The notes beneath the pieces were generated by a model. It made no database searches. It saw nothing but the letters and a program-made list of their open reading frames with translations, and had not been told where the DNA came from. From positions 2,226,001-2,290,000 of the forward strand of contig OX940864.1 in NCBI GenBank assembly GCA_954871525.1: 64,000 bases of DNA, read 5' to 3'. The DNA comes from Parietaria judaica. Taxonomy: Eukaryota; Streptophyta; Magnoliopsida; Rosales; Urticaceae. Below are positions 11,653 through 24,317 of the stretch, piece after piece. A program made the position numbers and the translations under genes. How positions within the stretch are numbered: the stretch's first letter is position 1; each line of letters starts with the position of its first letter.

Positions 11653-14339
11653 GTATTTTAATTTCAAGTAAAATTGAATAGTTGAGTACAAACAAAATAA
11701 AATAAAAAGTATAATTTTTTATTCAAAATTTCCTCAGATTTGGTGAAAAATATAAACAAATCCGGATTTTGACCCATATTTACAAAATTAATTACATACG
11801 TTATATATATATATATCATTCTTATAGTATTGTGATCACCGCACATTTGATAACAACACACCCCAATTATCAAGAAAATGGTTGGATACAAACGTCATAA
11901 TCTTAACATGGACAAAAACACAGCCTCAATAGTTTCAAAAAAAAAAAAAAAAAACAGCCTCAATAATGATGATAAATAATGCATAAATAATTTTGTATTA
12001 TGAAAAAAATAAACCAAAATAAAAGCAATAGTAGGTGAAGATTAATCTCAATCAGAGCAGTTAAATTGAGGTTTAATAAGTTGTGGCGTGACTTGTGGCA
12101 TTATCTTAGGATCCATTGTCCTTGTTGCCTACCAACAAAAATATAAATAAAGTAAATTCAAAAGTCAAAACTATTACAATTAAATATATCAATTAATAAT
12201 TTTTTCACCAAATTAACATTGTAAATCAAGTTTGATTGATGCTTGTTTAATTTTAATTTGTATCTAGAAAATATTGATTTCCTATCATCTTAAAATATAT
12301 ATATGGTACTTTGTAGGACATTTAATACTACAGTCTTTTATTGTTTTATACTTATTTCGTCTAGATTTTATCATGGTTTACCGGCGACAAGTTGGAAAAC
12401 TGAACCTGCCCGTAAATTTGTATTGAGATGTCGTGTCGTTTTATATTATTTATTTTATTAAACATCGATGATATTTCTTGTTATAGTAATAAATACACAG
12501 CTATTGCCAAAAATAATATTCCATTAAAAAGATGGCTAAGAAATTAAGAAATGTTGAAAAATAATATTCCTAATTAATGCTACATAAAGCAAATTACTTC
12601 CCATACTAACTGCACAAACAAAAACGACATGTCGTTTGATTCTCACCTCAACATTCCCTGAAACGACTGCGTATGGTTCATTTTGTTTTGCACGTGATTC
12701 AACGCATAGCGTAATTACCATACAGCCCCTCCGCCATTCCATTAATAAAATATTATAATAATTCAGACTCTACGCCCTTTTTACGAAACTGTTAATGTAT
12801 TTAACTCACGAAAACCGACACGTGTCCAAAAGGATCCAAAACGAAACATAGTTCCGACCTGACACGTCAGTGCGTATACAGTATATAGATACAGCGATAC
12901 CAGCCTCACAAATCCGTTGGTTCACACACTCTAATTACCTGTCGTTTTCATTTTGTCTACGTGGAGACCTTGACACCCTCATTTTTCACAATTATTGCAT
13001 TTGAGTTTACAACGATGTCGTTTTGGTTCTACATGAAGTCATGAACCTTAATTCTAAGTTCTATTTTAAAACAAAATAATTGTGGCATAAGTACATGATT
13101 CTGTACCGATTGTATCGACAGACTTTCAATCTTATTCTTTTTACAGAGACAATTGTATTTCGAAGTCTGATTTTGTTCATACCGAACTAACGTTTGTTAA
13201 GGTAAAGACATGCTTATGTCTCTAATTTAATAAAAAGATTGAATAATCAATATTTTCGGAGCTTAATCATAAACTTACACGTCATGACATAAGCGAAGTT
13301 GGATATCAAGATTGTTTTATGAACTTTTAATATTATTATTGTTGCTAAAACTTTTAGTTTAACCTTAAAAAAATAGATTGCTAATATATTGACGCACTTA
13401 TACAACATTTGGGTTCTTATGCCATAAAAACAATTGAAATTTTGAAGAAGAAAAAAAAAGAGATAATTATGTTTAGAACTGGAAATACGATAGTTCTAAA
13501 ATGTAATTTGTTCGATGTGAGTTAAATAAGAGTAATTAACAGTAATATCCTATTAACTTTTTCATTGTACCATTTGCACCTTGAATTTTAGTTTGTAATA
13601 TGTTAGTACAGGTCAGGACTCTGTTCTTTTCTCGTTTCATTTATTTTTTAATAATAAACTATGGTTCATTCAAACTTCAAAGCATTGATTAAATTCTCGC
13701 TTATTCGAGAGGTGACTATCATATAAATCACAATTAGTATTATTTAATATATAAGTAATCGTTAGTTTATCACGTCTCGATAGAAAAAGTGAAATAATCG
13801 TTGAAAAATCAATAAATTCTTAACAAATTTATAAAATATTGTTAATTTATAAAAATGATCGTCAATAATCGCATTAAGCAAATTATTCTAAAATATTTAT
13901 CGATAAACCGAACAATTTTTAATAAAGGCTAGAGTAGACGATCAGTCTCTATATTGTTATTTTTATTTTAAATATTAAAAAGAAGAAAAAAGTAATGAGT
14001 TGTGGCAGGTGTTATATGGAAACTATATACGTCCAAATAAAATAGATGGCTTTGTGTTTATCAAGTACATTCAATTCAATCGACAAATCATATACGTGAT
14101 TTAATTAATTATTCCAATGCCATTTTACCTCTTTCATACGCCAACCAAAAAAGTATATACCAAATCCATCTATCATCACCATCACTCGCTTAACTCATAA
14201 TTATAACAAAATTGACTTTATTCATTAAAAATATCCTGTAATTTTAATTTTATATACTCTTTTTTCTTTTTATACTTTTTGAGGTACGTTTCGTCTACGT
14301 CAATTTGAGTTGATACGACGAAATCTATCTCTGTCGTTT

Positions 14340-14985
14340 ATAAATATCGGGCTTCAATCACAATAGCCCAATACCAAAGAGGGCCCAACTGGTCATATCA
14401 AGAAGAGCCAACCAGAGGGAAAGCCAACACTCAAGAAGAAGATGCGCGATGAAGACATGCGATGAAGAAACGTACATTGACATAACCTCGTCGATGGAAC
14501 CTCATCGATGGAGCTCATCGCCAACCAAGGAAAAGACAAGCCAAGTCAGCGACGAAGCACAATCTCGCGACGAGGCCCAGGAGCAGACAACGAAGACGAA
14601 CATAAGCGCGGAGTAATTAACGCAGCACAAGCGATGCTTCAGTGCTGAAGACGATGATCACGCCCACGATTTACAGTCTTGCAATTAAGGCAATTATGAG
14701 GGAATCAAACACATTTGTAACCGACCAGTTATGAGGTCCGATTTGAATTATCAATATCTACAAATAATGAGTTGAACCATGTAAAAAGAGGATGGAAAAA
14801 TCCTTATCAAAGACATACGATATTCTTACATTGAAACTAAAAAAAGTCATCCTACTCATTTCAAAAACCCATTTCATTCAATAGTTTTAACGGAAAGACC
14901 CGAGTTATGAGGTAATCTTAATACGGAATTACACCAATCGTAACTCCGTGACTGGGGAGATTATTTTTCACCTCAACAACACTTA
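14340..14985 (+). mobile_element. Possible solo LTR or LTR remnant
   Basis: The block is markedly richer in GC and purines than its surroundings over 14350-14700. It then has a promoter-like stretch (CCATGTAAAAAGAGGATGG, about 14777) and an R/U5-like end (cattcaatagttt, about 14875; gagttatgaggtaatc, about 14902). This order resembles plant Gypsy LTRs. I could not place TG..CA ends or a target-site duplication, and no gag or pol sequence follows. Confidence 0.3.
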
Positions 14986-16334
14986 AAAGTTTAAAACATA
15001 CTTTTAATCTTCAAATACAACTAAAATGTAGTTTTTTTTTTTTTTTATATCCTCCGACCATTTTGCTTTTCAAAACTTAAAATTATTCTTTATTTAAATT
15101 TTATTGTAATATACTTACAGACTAAAAGTAGTTTCATTATGAGCAAAAAAATAGTATATTATTCATTTTTCAAAAAGTAAAAAATTATTAATCATCAACA
15201 TACGGGTTAAATTTTTTATTTTTATAAATGATTAAAATAAAAAATAAATATTAATATTAATATTACTTTTTTAAATAAAAATATATTTATACGAAAATAA
15301 AAACACACCATTAGAAACTTATATTAAAATTGTAAAAGATTGATTTTTTTTTTTATATTAAATTACCACCCCTCATAAACCTCGTTAAGCACGTGGGCAA
15401 TGATTGTTGGTCAAAAAAATCAGAGAAACATAGACAAAATCAACGAGGATTGTAAAAATTCTATACAACAATTATTATTTAAATACATATGATGCTTGTC
15501 TTTTGGTTTGAAATATATTTAACCAACTAATTTGTGCCACATACACAAGGAGTTTATTCTTCCCATTTCGTGTGGATTAGTGCCTACTTTTAGCCGTTTT
15601 GACCAAATATTTTATGACAATTGACCAAGTTCGAGGACTAAAAAACAGCTTAGGTACAGCTAAAACCTTGATTATATTATGTATATTTATGTAAAAAACA
15701 ATGATTATAATGTTATTACACCATATAAGCAGTGATTTAGACGCCTAATCACATGATACACACATATAGCACATAAAGCTCACACGTCGTTTGCTATTAA
15801 ATATATGCATAAACCACCCAAACCGTCCAAAAATTGCCAAACACACACAAATATATAATTGTATATGGATTAATTGGCAATAATGTCCCTTAAACTTTTT
15901 TTTTTACATCAAGGCCTCTTAAATTTTTTAAAAGTAACAATTGTCCCTTATATATTAAAAAGGGCAAAAAGTAATTAACTTGTGGGGCGAAATTGGGCTT
16001 TATTGGAGTGTATTTGATCGCTTAGTTGCGAAAATTTTAAGTTGTGTGTAACACTTGACTTGCGGGTAACGCTAAATTGTTAATAACTTTTGGTAAAAGA
16101 AAATAAAGATTGAAGCCTCGCGAAATTGAAGATAATATAATATATTATTTAAAATATTCTAAATAAACCGTGTGTTGCGTACTATGTTAGCATTAGTCTG
16201 TTAATTTTTATGAGCTACGAGTACATTTTCACTTTATGAAAGTTTGGGGAAAGGGGGATTTCTGTTAAAAATTAAATTTTAATGGGCAAAGTATACTAAT
16301 GAGAAGGATTTGGAGACATTACTGCTAATAATTC

Positions 16335-16383
16335 ATATATTATATTATATTATATTATATTATATTATATTATATTATATTAA
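16335..16383. repeat. ATATT pentanucleotide microsatellite
   Basis: About nine near-perfect copies of a 5-bp unit (tatat/attat phases) in AT-rich intergenic DNA. Confidence 0.9.
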
Positions 16384-17881
16384 TTCTAATAGGAACAAAA
16401 GCTTCCTGCCTTTAGGCGTTAAGAGACAGATCACAAAACAAAACAAAACACAACTAGGTTAATTGGGAATATTGTTTTGGATTTTACATTGCAATAAGTA
16501 TAACAAATGTTATTTTGAAATGTAACAAGTCATTCATCTAACGATAATAATTTGGTGTTGAAAAGAAGGAGACACGTCACAATTTTGTAATATTCTATTT
16601 ACTTGCCTTTTAAAAAACACGACATTATTGGAATGATCAAAGGTGTAGAAAGTGGTTAAATTTAAGAGAATAAATCAATTAATTTGTATTTATGAAACTT
16701 ATTTTTGCTAACGACTTAATCTCCAATCCGAAATTAAGATTTTGAATATTTGTAGCCTAATAAATATTCAAATGTGTCCAATTACCCATGATATAATCAA
16801 CCAAAAAGCCACTCATACAAATTTAGATTATAGTATTTGATTTTTACAGTTTATTTTTCCAAAATTTATATATATTCTAGAATCTAGATCACAAAAATAA
16901 AAAATAAATCAAAACGTGTATCTATATAGTATATAATATATATTAGTCTAGATCCTAACAGTCTATTCAAACACTTATTACTTTAAGATTAAGAAACTTG
17001 TGGCGGTTTTGATTATGCTTGTTTGAATGTTATTTTAAATTATAATATGTTATAAATTATTGTCACACCAACATAATAGAATAGGGAAAATAATTTTGTT
17101 TATAATAAAATAGAAACAAAAATAGACTAAAAATAAAAAAAATTAAGCGAGTATAAGTTGTGGTTGTGGGCTATAGAAAAGAAGTCCCTAGCCTTTGAGG
17201 CGTTATGGGCCCACTGCGGGCCCACTTAACAGGGCCTTGTCCAAGGCCCGGTGGACTCTCTCGGTTGTATGAAAATTAAAGCAAAAAAGAAAACAAATAT
17301 TTATCTCTATTTTTAAAAAGAACAAAAAATAAAAAATTTAAATTACTCGCACAACACATAATATTTTTTCCTACTTAATGTATTAAATTATAAGAGTAAT
17401 CAATGAGTCAAATTATTCGAAAACTGATAAGCTGAAACTTTTATAAAATTAGAAAAATATAATTAAATTAATAAAAACTCTAAAAAAATGTGTTATTAAT
17501 GGTGGCCAACGGTCGGAAGAAACGATCCGCAACAATTGCTTATCGTAGCGGCTTACGGAATGGCGTTTATGCACACACACATATATTTGTAAGCTTTTAA
17601 ATATAGAAAGTTTTATCCGGTCCCGACTTACGGTACGTAGCCGCGACTTGCCGTGGCACCCACAACCGCTCCCATGGCCTATCTCCATGTGTTGCACATA
17701 AGTTAAAAAAATATAAAGGGCATTACTGCAAAAAAATTAAATTCAAAGACCGAATTGCATCAATACTCGAAGTTTAGGGCATTACTGCTCATTACTCAAA
17801 ATAGCCAATTACCATCGTCACTGTTACTCGTTCGTCTCTGTCACTGAAAATCTCAGAGATTTTGCTCCGATCTTCGAAGCC

Positions 17882-20800
17882 ATGACTTCGGCGAAGAAGA
17901 ACCACAAGGAGAAATCTGCTCGTCGCAAGTGAGTATTCAATTCAATTCAACTAGGTTTCCATTTGCATTTCGCGACTCGGATTCTGAGAATCGCCGCAGA
18001 AAAAACGAACTCAAATTGTTTTGATTTGTGAATTTTTTTGTTTGATTGAGCTTGAGTTTTGTGGTTATGGCGGAAATTGCTCGCGCAGGGAGGAAAAACC
18101 GGAGCCGCCGGAATTGCCGAAGTACAGGGACCGAGCGAAGGAGCGAAGGGAAGACCAGAACCCCGATTACGAGCTCACCGAGCTAGGTTCTTTCCACGCC
18201 GTCGCTCCTCCGGGAACGGTTGACATAAGGTTAGCGAGATTTCTCCGATTTCGCTTTCGTTCCCTTTGTGGTTATTGGAAGCTAGGGTTTCTCGTTTTTC
18301 TTTGGTTATGGCTTACGTAAATATGCGCTCACTTCTCAGGGCTGACGAAGCTCACAAATTGTCCATCGAGAAGAGCAAATATCTTGGAGGTTTGCTTTCT
18401 TTTTGCTCATGTTTGATATTTGGTGATCATTTGAGCTAAGCTTAAGAGAAATAAAAAGTAGTATCATACACATTTTCACTATATACTACGCCTGCATCGA
18501 CCGTGATATGTGTCGTTCGAATGATGGGACAAATCCCAGAAATGGCAGAGAGTGCTCGAATGTTTGAAGTTTCGAACCCCTTGACGCTTTTGCAATTCCC
18601 ATTTAACTGCATTTTACATACTGGTAGCTGTTAAGAACCTCGCCGGTCTTGCTTTTATAGCATTCCCAAAATCCAGAAAAACTTTGCTCTTGTTTTAATA
18701 GTTAGAAGACTGGAGCTATATCTCAGTGTACTTTTGTAATGCTTGGTTTGAAGAGGAATTGTATAGATAGTTCATTTGCGTTGCTATTCCACTTTTCATC
18801 GATTTATGTACGAATTATATGTTTTGAGTTTTTTTTTTCTGTCCCGTACTTTAAACTTTATTTTTATGGGAAAGGGCTTGTTTGCTAAACCATTTGCTAA
18901 TCTCATAAGCCTATTTTATGTTTGCTCAGGTGATGTGGAACACACACATTTGGTCAAAGGATTGGATTATGCGCTGCTAAACAAAATACGAAGTGAGATT
19001 GACAAGAAACCGGATTCTGGAGATGAAGCGGATGCCAAGTCTAGGTAATTTCTGAAACTTTTTTTTTTTTTTTTAACAATTCAATGCCAGCATATTCATT
19101 GTTTTCCATCATGTTTGATGTCGTAGTAAGATACCCTTTTTGTAACCTGGACTCGTACATTAAGAATCGTACATTTTTCCCTGTACGTCACATTTTTCCC
19201 CGTAGCACTTCTTGCCTTTTCTTTTTCTAGCAAGGGAACTATCTCTTTTAGGCATTCAATTCTTATTGCTCTGATAGCTTTTTGTTTGTTCCTTTATCTT
19301 ATTTCACGATTCTGTTCGTCTGTCACATCAGGCAACGTTCTCGCAATATCTTTGATTGCGATGAAAAAGGATCTGGCTTTTGCTGGTAAATCAGTAATTA
19401 AACTTGCAGTGACATATATTTGTTGTTCGAGTGCAGGCCATCTCAGGAAGACCTACAAGTATCGTTTCGCACTGCAACGGCAAAGGTTTTTTTCTTTTCT
19501 TTTTCTATACAAGTGTCGAGTACATGTTTTAGACCATGAAATGCTTATCGCTGATTAATTTATGCACTGCAGTCGGTCTATAAATGGATTGTAAAGCCTC
19601 AGAATGTTATAAAGTCAAACGACATGTTCCTTCCTGGTCGGATGTCGCTGATTTACAACATGGTAAGTCACTCAGTTTCAGATTTACTTTTCACTACATG
19701 TCGTAGAGTTTCACTATGCAATTTGATTTATGTCAGCCTGGACATTTCAGTGTAGCTTTTTGACATTTTCAAAACCGGTGCCATTTTCCGGACTTTATAG
19801 AACTAAAAAAGATTTTATTTCTTAACCACAGGATTTCAAACTGGTAGGGTTAAAAACCGATTACAGTACTAAAGTATACATAAGTAATTTATTGAGCACA
19901 GCCGTATTTAACTTTTTTACTCTCCTGCTTCTTGTCATACCAGGAAAATGGATATTCACACGATATTCCAACTACTCTGCAGAGAAGCAAAGCTGATTGT
20001 CCACAGCTCGAGGTTCAATCTTCTTAATCTCTTCAGCTATTCCTCCTTACCGATAAACTTATTTTTTCTTTCTAAACGACATGTAATTATTTCTTTTCAC
20101 AGGAAATGGTTACAGTAAGTTTTGACGGATCTGTGCTGGATCGAATTGCTAAAATTATGACATACTTACGCCTTGGGTCTTCTGGGAAAGTTCTGAAAAA
20201 GAAAAAGAAGGATAAAGATGCAAAAGGTAATTTTTTTGGTCAACTCTTAGCAGGAAGCTTGAGCGTGCAGGCATGTTCTTTTGTATATTATTAGGTTTTT
20301 GCTTAAAGCTCCGTCTATCACACAATCTCATGCCAACTTGCTCGTAGAAATATCAAATAACTTAATCAAGCTTTTGGTTAAGAAATCCACAGTTTAATGT
20401 GTAGTTGGGACAAATTAATACATAGTAATATCAATATGTTCGTTTACCCTCTACGGTCGGTCGGTCAGTCGCAATACTATGACCCGCAAGTCTTGTTTAT
20501 ATTTGATAACAAAAATATTCACTACTGCTGTTTTAATTGCAGGAAAGATTTCTGTTGTGAATAATGTGTACGAAGAAGAGGATAAGCCAAAGCCCGATAA
20601 TAGAACTGAACGTGAGATCTTGCCACCGCCGCCTCCTTTGAGGAAAAACCCGACAGAGTCAAGAGAGAGACAAGCCCCAATTGTGGCCAGAGTCGAAGAA
20701 GATGACATTTTTGTCGGAGAAGGCGTAGAATACGCGGCTCCCATCACAGACGATCCGAGCCAAAGTCCTCTATCAGAGGATATGGAAGAATCTCCAAGAA

Positions 20801-21723
20801 ATAAGGAGAAAGCTTCGGACTATACAGAACCCGTGTACGGTCCGGTCCCACCAACCGCTCTACCTCCAGAATGGCAAGAAACGGTATCTCAGTTTTAATA
20901 TAATCTATTTTGTATACAAATAGGAACAGGTTAGCATATCAATCAGAAAAAGTTGAATACATTTGTATTTTGTTTTTTGGTTTCAGAGCGGGTACGATGC
21001 GATGCAGAATCAAGCATTTGCTAACAATGCCTACCAAGCCGAGTTGCAAGAATACCCATATGCGGATCAAATGGCTTATTCCGAGCAATATATGGAGCAG
21101 AACGTGGAGGGCTATGACGGGCAAGCTCTACAAGATCCGCATTTTATGACTCAAGAAGAGAAGGACCGCGGTTTGGGGTCGGTTTTTAAGCGAGATGACG
21201 AGAGACTCCAACAGTTGAGGGAGAAAGATGCTCGGGAAAAGGATCCCAATTTTATCTCAGAAAGTTATTCCGAGTGTTACCCGGGTTATCAGGAGTATCA
21301 CCGAGAGGTTGTTGAGAGCGATGATGAGGGCGACTTATCGAAAATGGACATGGGTGGACGGGTAAGTTAATTCAAAGTCAGTGGATGGCTTATGAATATT
21401 GTGTTCGGTTCAAAATATAACGGGTAGTTAATTTCTGATAGGCAAAGGGCCGACTTCACCGGTGGGACTTTGAAACCGAAGAGGAGTGGGCAACGTACAA
21501 CGAACAAAAGGAAGCGATGCCGAAGGCCGCATTTCAATTCGGCGTGAAAATGCAAGACGGTAGAAAGACTCGGAAGCAGAACAAAGACCAGAAGCTCAAC
21601 AACGAGCTTCACAAGATCAACAAGATTCTATCCAGAAAGAAGATGGAAAAGGACGGGAATGACGAGGGCGGTCACTACGATGATGACGACGATCCGCAAC
21701 CGGGAAAAAAGCTGCGAGTATGA
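17882..21723 (+). CDS. SMU2: RED/IK-family spliceosomal protein (suppressor of mec-8 and unc-52 homolog 2 type)
   Basis: Hand model of 11 exons: 17882-17928, 18089-18229, 18340-18389, 18930-19044, 19437-19485, 19573-19662, 19944-20012, 20103-20226, 20543-20883, 20987-21361 and 21442-21723. This gives 560 aa with no frame break. Diagnostic RED blocks are present: LPKYRDRAKERREDQNPDYE near the N-terminus, HTHLVKGLDYALLNKIRSEI, FLPGRMSLIYNM, HDIPTTLQRSKADCP, YLRLGSSGKVLKKKKK, the EDDIFVGEGVEY motif, QEEKDRGLGSVFKRDDERL, and a C-terminal KAAFQFGVKMQDGRKTRKQ followed by an Asp run and a basic end. By family knowledge RED/SMU2 works with SMU1 in spliceosome activation and alternative splicing in the nucleus. 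A phase-preserving open segment at 19332-19385, left out of this model, could be a cassette exon (see findings). Confidence 0.92.
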
Positions 21724-21917
21724 GGTTGGAACTTGATAATTGTAATTTCTCCGAGTTTTGACTAGAGCCTCGTACAATATGCGCTCGTTCTTGAATCCAT
21801 TGATATGGAAATGATCGATTGATTTTATTCGCCTCTTTGCTAATAAGCCTAAATCAAAATAATCTTAAGATATTATAATTTTGACACCAAAGAAATTTAT
21901 TATATTATCTTATAATT

Positions 21918-22398
21918 CAATGTTGTGAATAACCTATTTAAGCCTCGAGGCGTTTTCTCGCATTGCCTCGAGGCGTATAGCCTCGAGGCGTTCGAGGCGT
22001 AAGCCTTAATAAATATTATATAAATATCATACGTATTAGGTTAATATCATACGTTAATATTATACGTATTACTATAAATATTAAATTAATATCATACGTA
22101 TTACTATTAATTATTAGCTTTAAAATAGGTAACAAATTCCTGAATATTAGGTTAATAAAAAAAAGATATGAAATATTAATAATATATTACAAAATTGACG
22201 GGAAGATTTGGAAAGATTTGGAAAAAAATCACAAGAATATTATTTTAAGCCTCGAGGCGCGCCTCGAGGCGAGAAAATAACGACCGAGGCGCACGCCTTA
22301 ATCTTCCTTTCCGAGGCTTAAGCCTCGTTGCGTTTATACCCTCCGCCTCACTGAGGCGCGCCTCAAGGCGCGCCTCAATATCGTTTTTCAATACACTG
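21918..22398. mobile_element. Complete non-autonomous hAT-type element with palindromic subterminal repeats
   Basis: 481 bp with imperfect terminal inverted repeats: CAATGTTGTGAATAACC on the left against CAGTGTATTGAAAAACG, the complement of the right end. It is flanked by a perfect 8-bp target-site duplication TTATAATT (21910-21917 and 22399-22406). An 8-bp TSD and CA(A/G)TG ends fit hAT. Both subterminal zones are packed with GCCTCGAGGCG-type palindromes, likely transposase-binding or hairpin-forming repeats, around an AT-rich centre. There is no coding capacity. It lies about 190 bp 3' of the RED stop codon. Confidence 0.88.
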
Positions 22399-22406
22399 TT
22401 ATAATT

Positions 22407-23184
22407 TATCAGAGTATCAATTTAGCATGTGATTGTTCCTGTGCAAATGATTATATCTAATGCTATGCAATTTAATAATCAAGATAGCAACTTTGAAAAT
22501 CTTGTTGTACGAGTGTTCATATTCAACCAATGAGATTGCCGCTAATCTATGGTGCTTTAGGTTAAAGAGAGTTAATGGAGCAAGGAATTAAAAAGTATTG
22601 AAAACTTTTCTCTTGCCATCATGAACTAAAGGTAAACGGTGTATATTCGTTGAAGTATTTTATGAATAATACTGAAAATTTGTGGGAAAATCGATTTTCC
22701 TTTGATGTCATTTTTGGTATTTTTATAATAAAACTCAAATATCTTATTTAAAAAGATAAAAATTGCATTTACAGTATATTCGGTATTCGATTGCGGTAAT
22801 ATTGACATTTTTACTACATTTATCGTTTTGAAGAATACAACTAAAATTGATTAACCGCTTAAATTTGGTATTCGATATATGCGGTATCGGTATTATCCGA
22901 TTTTTGTTTTAATATTCAGTCTGCGATTTTTTTTTTACAGCCCTTGTTCTCTTAGTCTAACTACCTTCTCTTTCAACAAATTTCTTATATTTCTAACTTC
23001 TTTTCCTTTTGATGCCATTTATTTTTAGGTCACTATCTTTGTGCCTAACCTAGTAGGATACATTGTCGTTTATTCTTTTGTTTTCGAATTAATGTCGTTT
23101 CTAAGAAATTAGTTTTTTTTGTTCTCATTTTTAATGTCGTTTTGAATCAATGTGTTAATAGTGTTTTACTAACAGTTTACCAAG
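22407..23184. other. Intergenic AT-rich sequence, nothing recognised
   Basis: No gene, RNA or clear repeat was seen between the hAT element and the tandem duplication that follows. Confidence 0.6.
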
Positions 23185-23590
23185 GTAATTCTCAATGAGT
23201 TAATTGCGCTCGGCCGGCGCAGCGCAGACTTACTTTGCCCCAAGAAGTTAAAATATTAGTGGGTTATTTTTTTTTCAGCTTGACCTTTTTGAGGCCTAGA
23301 CTGGATCGACCCTATCAGATTATGTTACGTTTTCATAGGCCCAATCTGAGCTTCAACGTTCTCGTTCATAATCCGGGCCTTTCCAGTAAGAAATTTCTCA
23401 ATGTGTCAATTGAGCTAGGCCTGCGTACACCACCCTGCCCAACCTGCCAAAAATACAGAGTGGATTCCTCTCTGACCTTTGGTGCGCCTGGGCTGACTTG
23501 ACCCTATCAGACTGCTTTACATTTTCATACGCCAACCCGAGCCCGAACCTTCTCGTTGAAATTCCGAACCGTCCCAGTTTTATGCCCATT
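23185..23590. repeat. Diverged two-copy tandem duplication, unit about 208 bp
   Basis: Two consecutive blocks share ordered words: 'tctcaatg(a/t)gt(t/c)aattg(c/a)gct', then 'gaccctatcaga', then '(t/c)ttacattttcata-like' and 'cttctcgtt...ccag'. The first copy starts at about 23190 and the second at about 23397. It is GC-richer than its surroundings. The open frames across it have no known domain. Confidence 0.6.
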
Positions 23591-24164
23591 TGGCTGCGGC
23601 CCACATAGATGTCAAGGTAGAAACTTCAAAGGCACAAGCTTGGTATATATCCAACTGTAACTAAAGGAAGAGAATCTAATTTTGGTAAGTGACAAGCTCC
23701 ATGAACAAAAATGGTTAATGGTGGCATATGTATTCAAGTTATATACAATGAGGCAATATAGGCTCGAGTTTTTATTTTCAGTAGCAGATATATCTAAATT
23801 TCATTTTTTAATACTGCATTGTGTATATTCAAGCCACAAAAAAAAAAATTAAATTTTTGGTATATTCAACTACAATAAATTGACTACTTGAGATATTTTG
23901 CCACTGAAAAAAACCCTTTAACCATAGCGTCCTTACTGAGTACAACGTAAGTACATTTGTCACCGTTACCAAAAAAGAAAAAAACAATTCTTATATAGTT
24001 GAGCCATAATTCTGTTAGTAAAACTCTTTCAAGCTATATTCTTGCCCTTGTTTAAAGGAAAGGCTTATGCAAACTGGATTAGAATACAAAACCATTACAA
24101 AAAAGTAAAAGCGAAACTAATTAAGTTCTTATTTCAGAATCTCATTTTTTTATTTTTAACCAAA

Positions 24165-24312
24165 CAAGCTTGACCTAATGGTAACTCCACTACATACCTC
24201 TCAAAGAGTTGACGAGTTCAAATCTTATGGGATGTAAATGCATGCCCCCTTTACATATTGTAAACTTAGCCAATAGTGTCACATGTTCTTACACTGAATA
24301 TATCTTTTTTTT
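24165..24312 (+). mobile_element. tRNA-derived SINE
   Basis: The A-box-like TGACCTAATGG (about 24172) and B-box-like GAGTTCAAATC (about 24210) have the right order and spacing for a tRNA-derived polymerase III promoter. The body then ends in an uninterrupted T run (about 24305-24317). Some plant SINE families (Au-like) end in T runs. No target-site duplication was found. Confidence 0.55.
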
Positions 24313-24317
24313 TTTGC

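Larger units (their letters stand above)
10421..17881. other. 7.4-kb AT-rich intergenic region without a supported gene
   Basis: No open frame here has a recognisable domain or a splice-supported model. Visible items: a GC-rich patch at about 10525-10555, a perfect hairpin (11627-11652), an ABRE/G-box-like ACACGTGTCC at about 12820, an LTR-like block (about 14340-14985), an ATATT pentanucleotide array (about 16335-16383), and a GC-rich palindromic patch at about 17200-17250 (gggcccactgcgggccca). Two fragments sharing 'gggcattactgc'-like words (about 15880-15970 and 17716-17790) look like decayed copies of one small repeat. Confidence 0.6.

Noticed and set aside
17449..17697. 82-codon minus-strand open frame
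   Set aside because: No domain, no splice context, Cys/His pattern does not match a known zinc finger; kept as intergenic.
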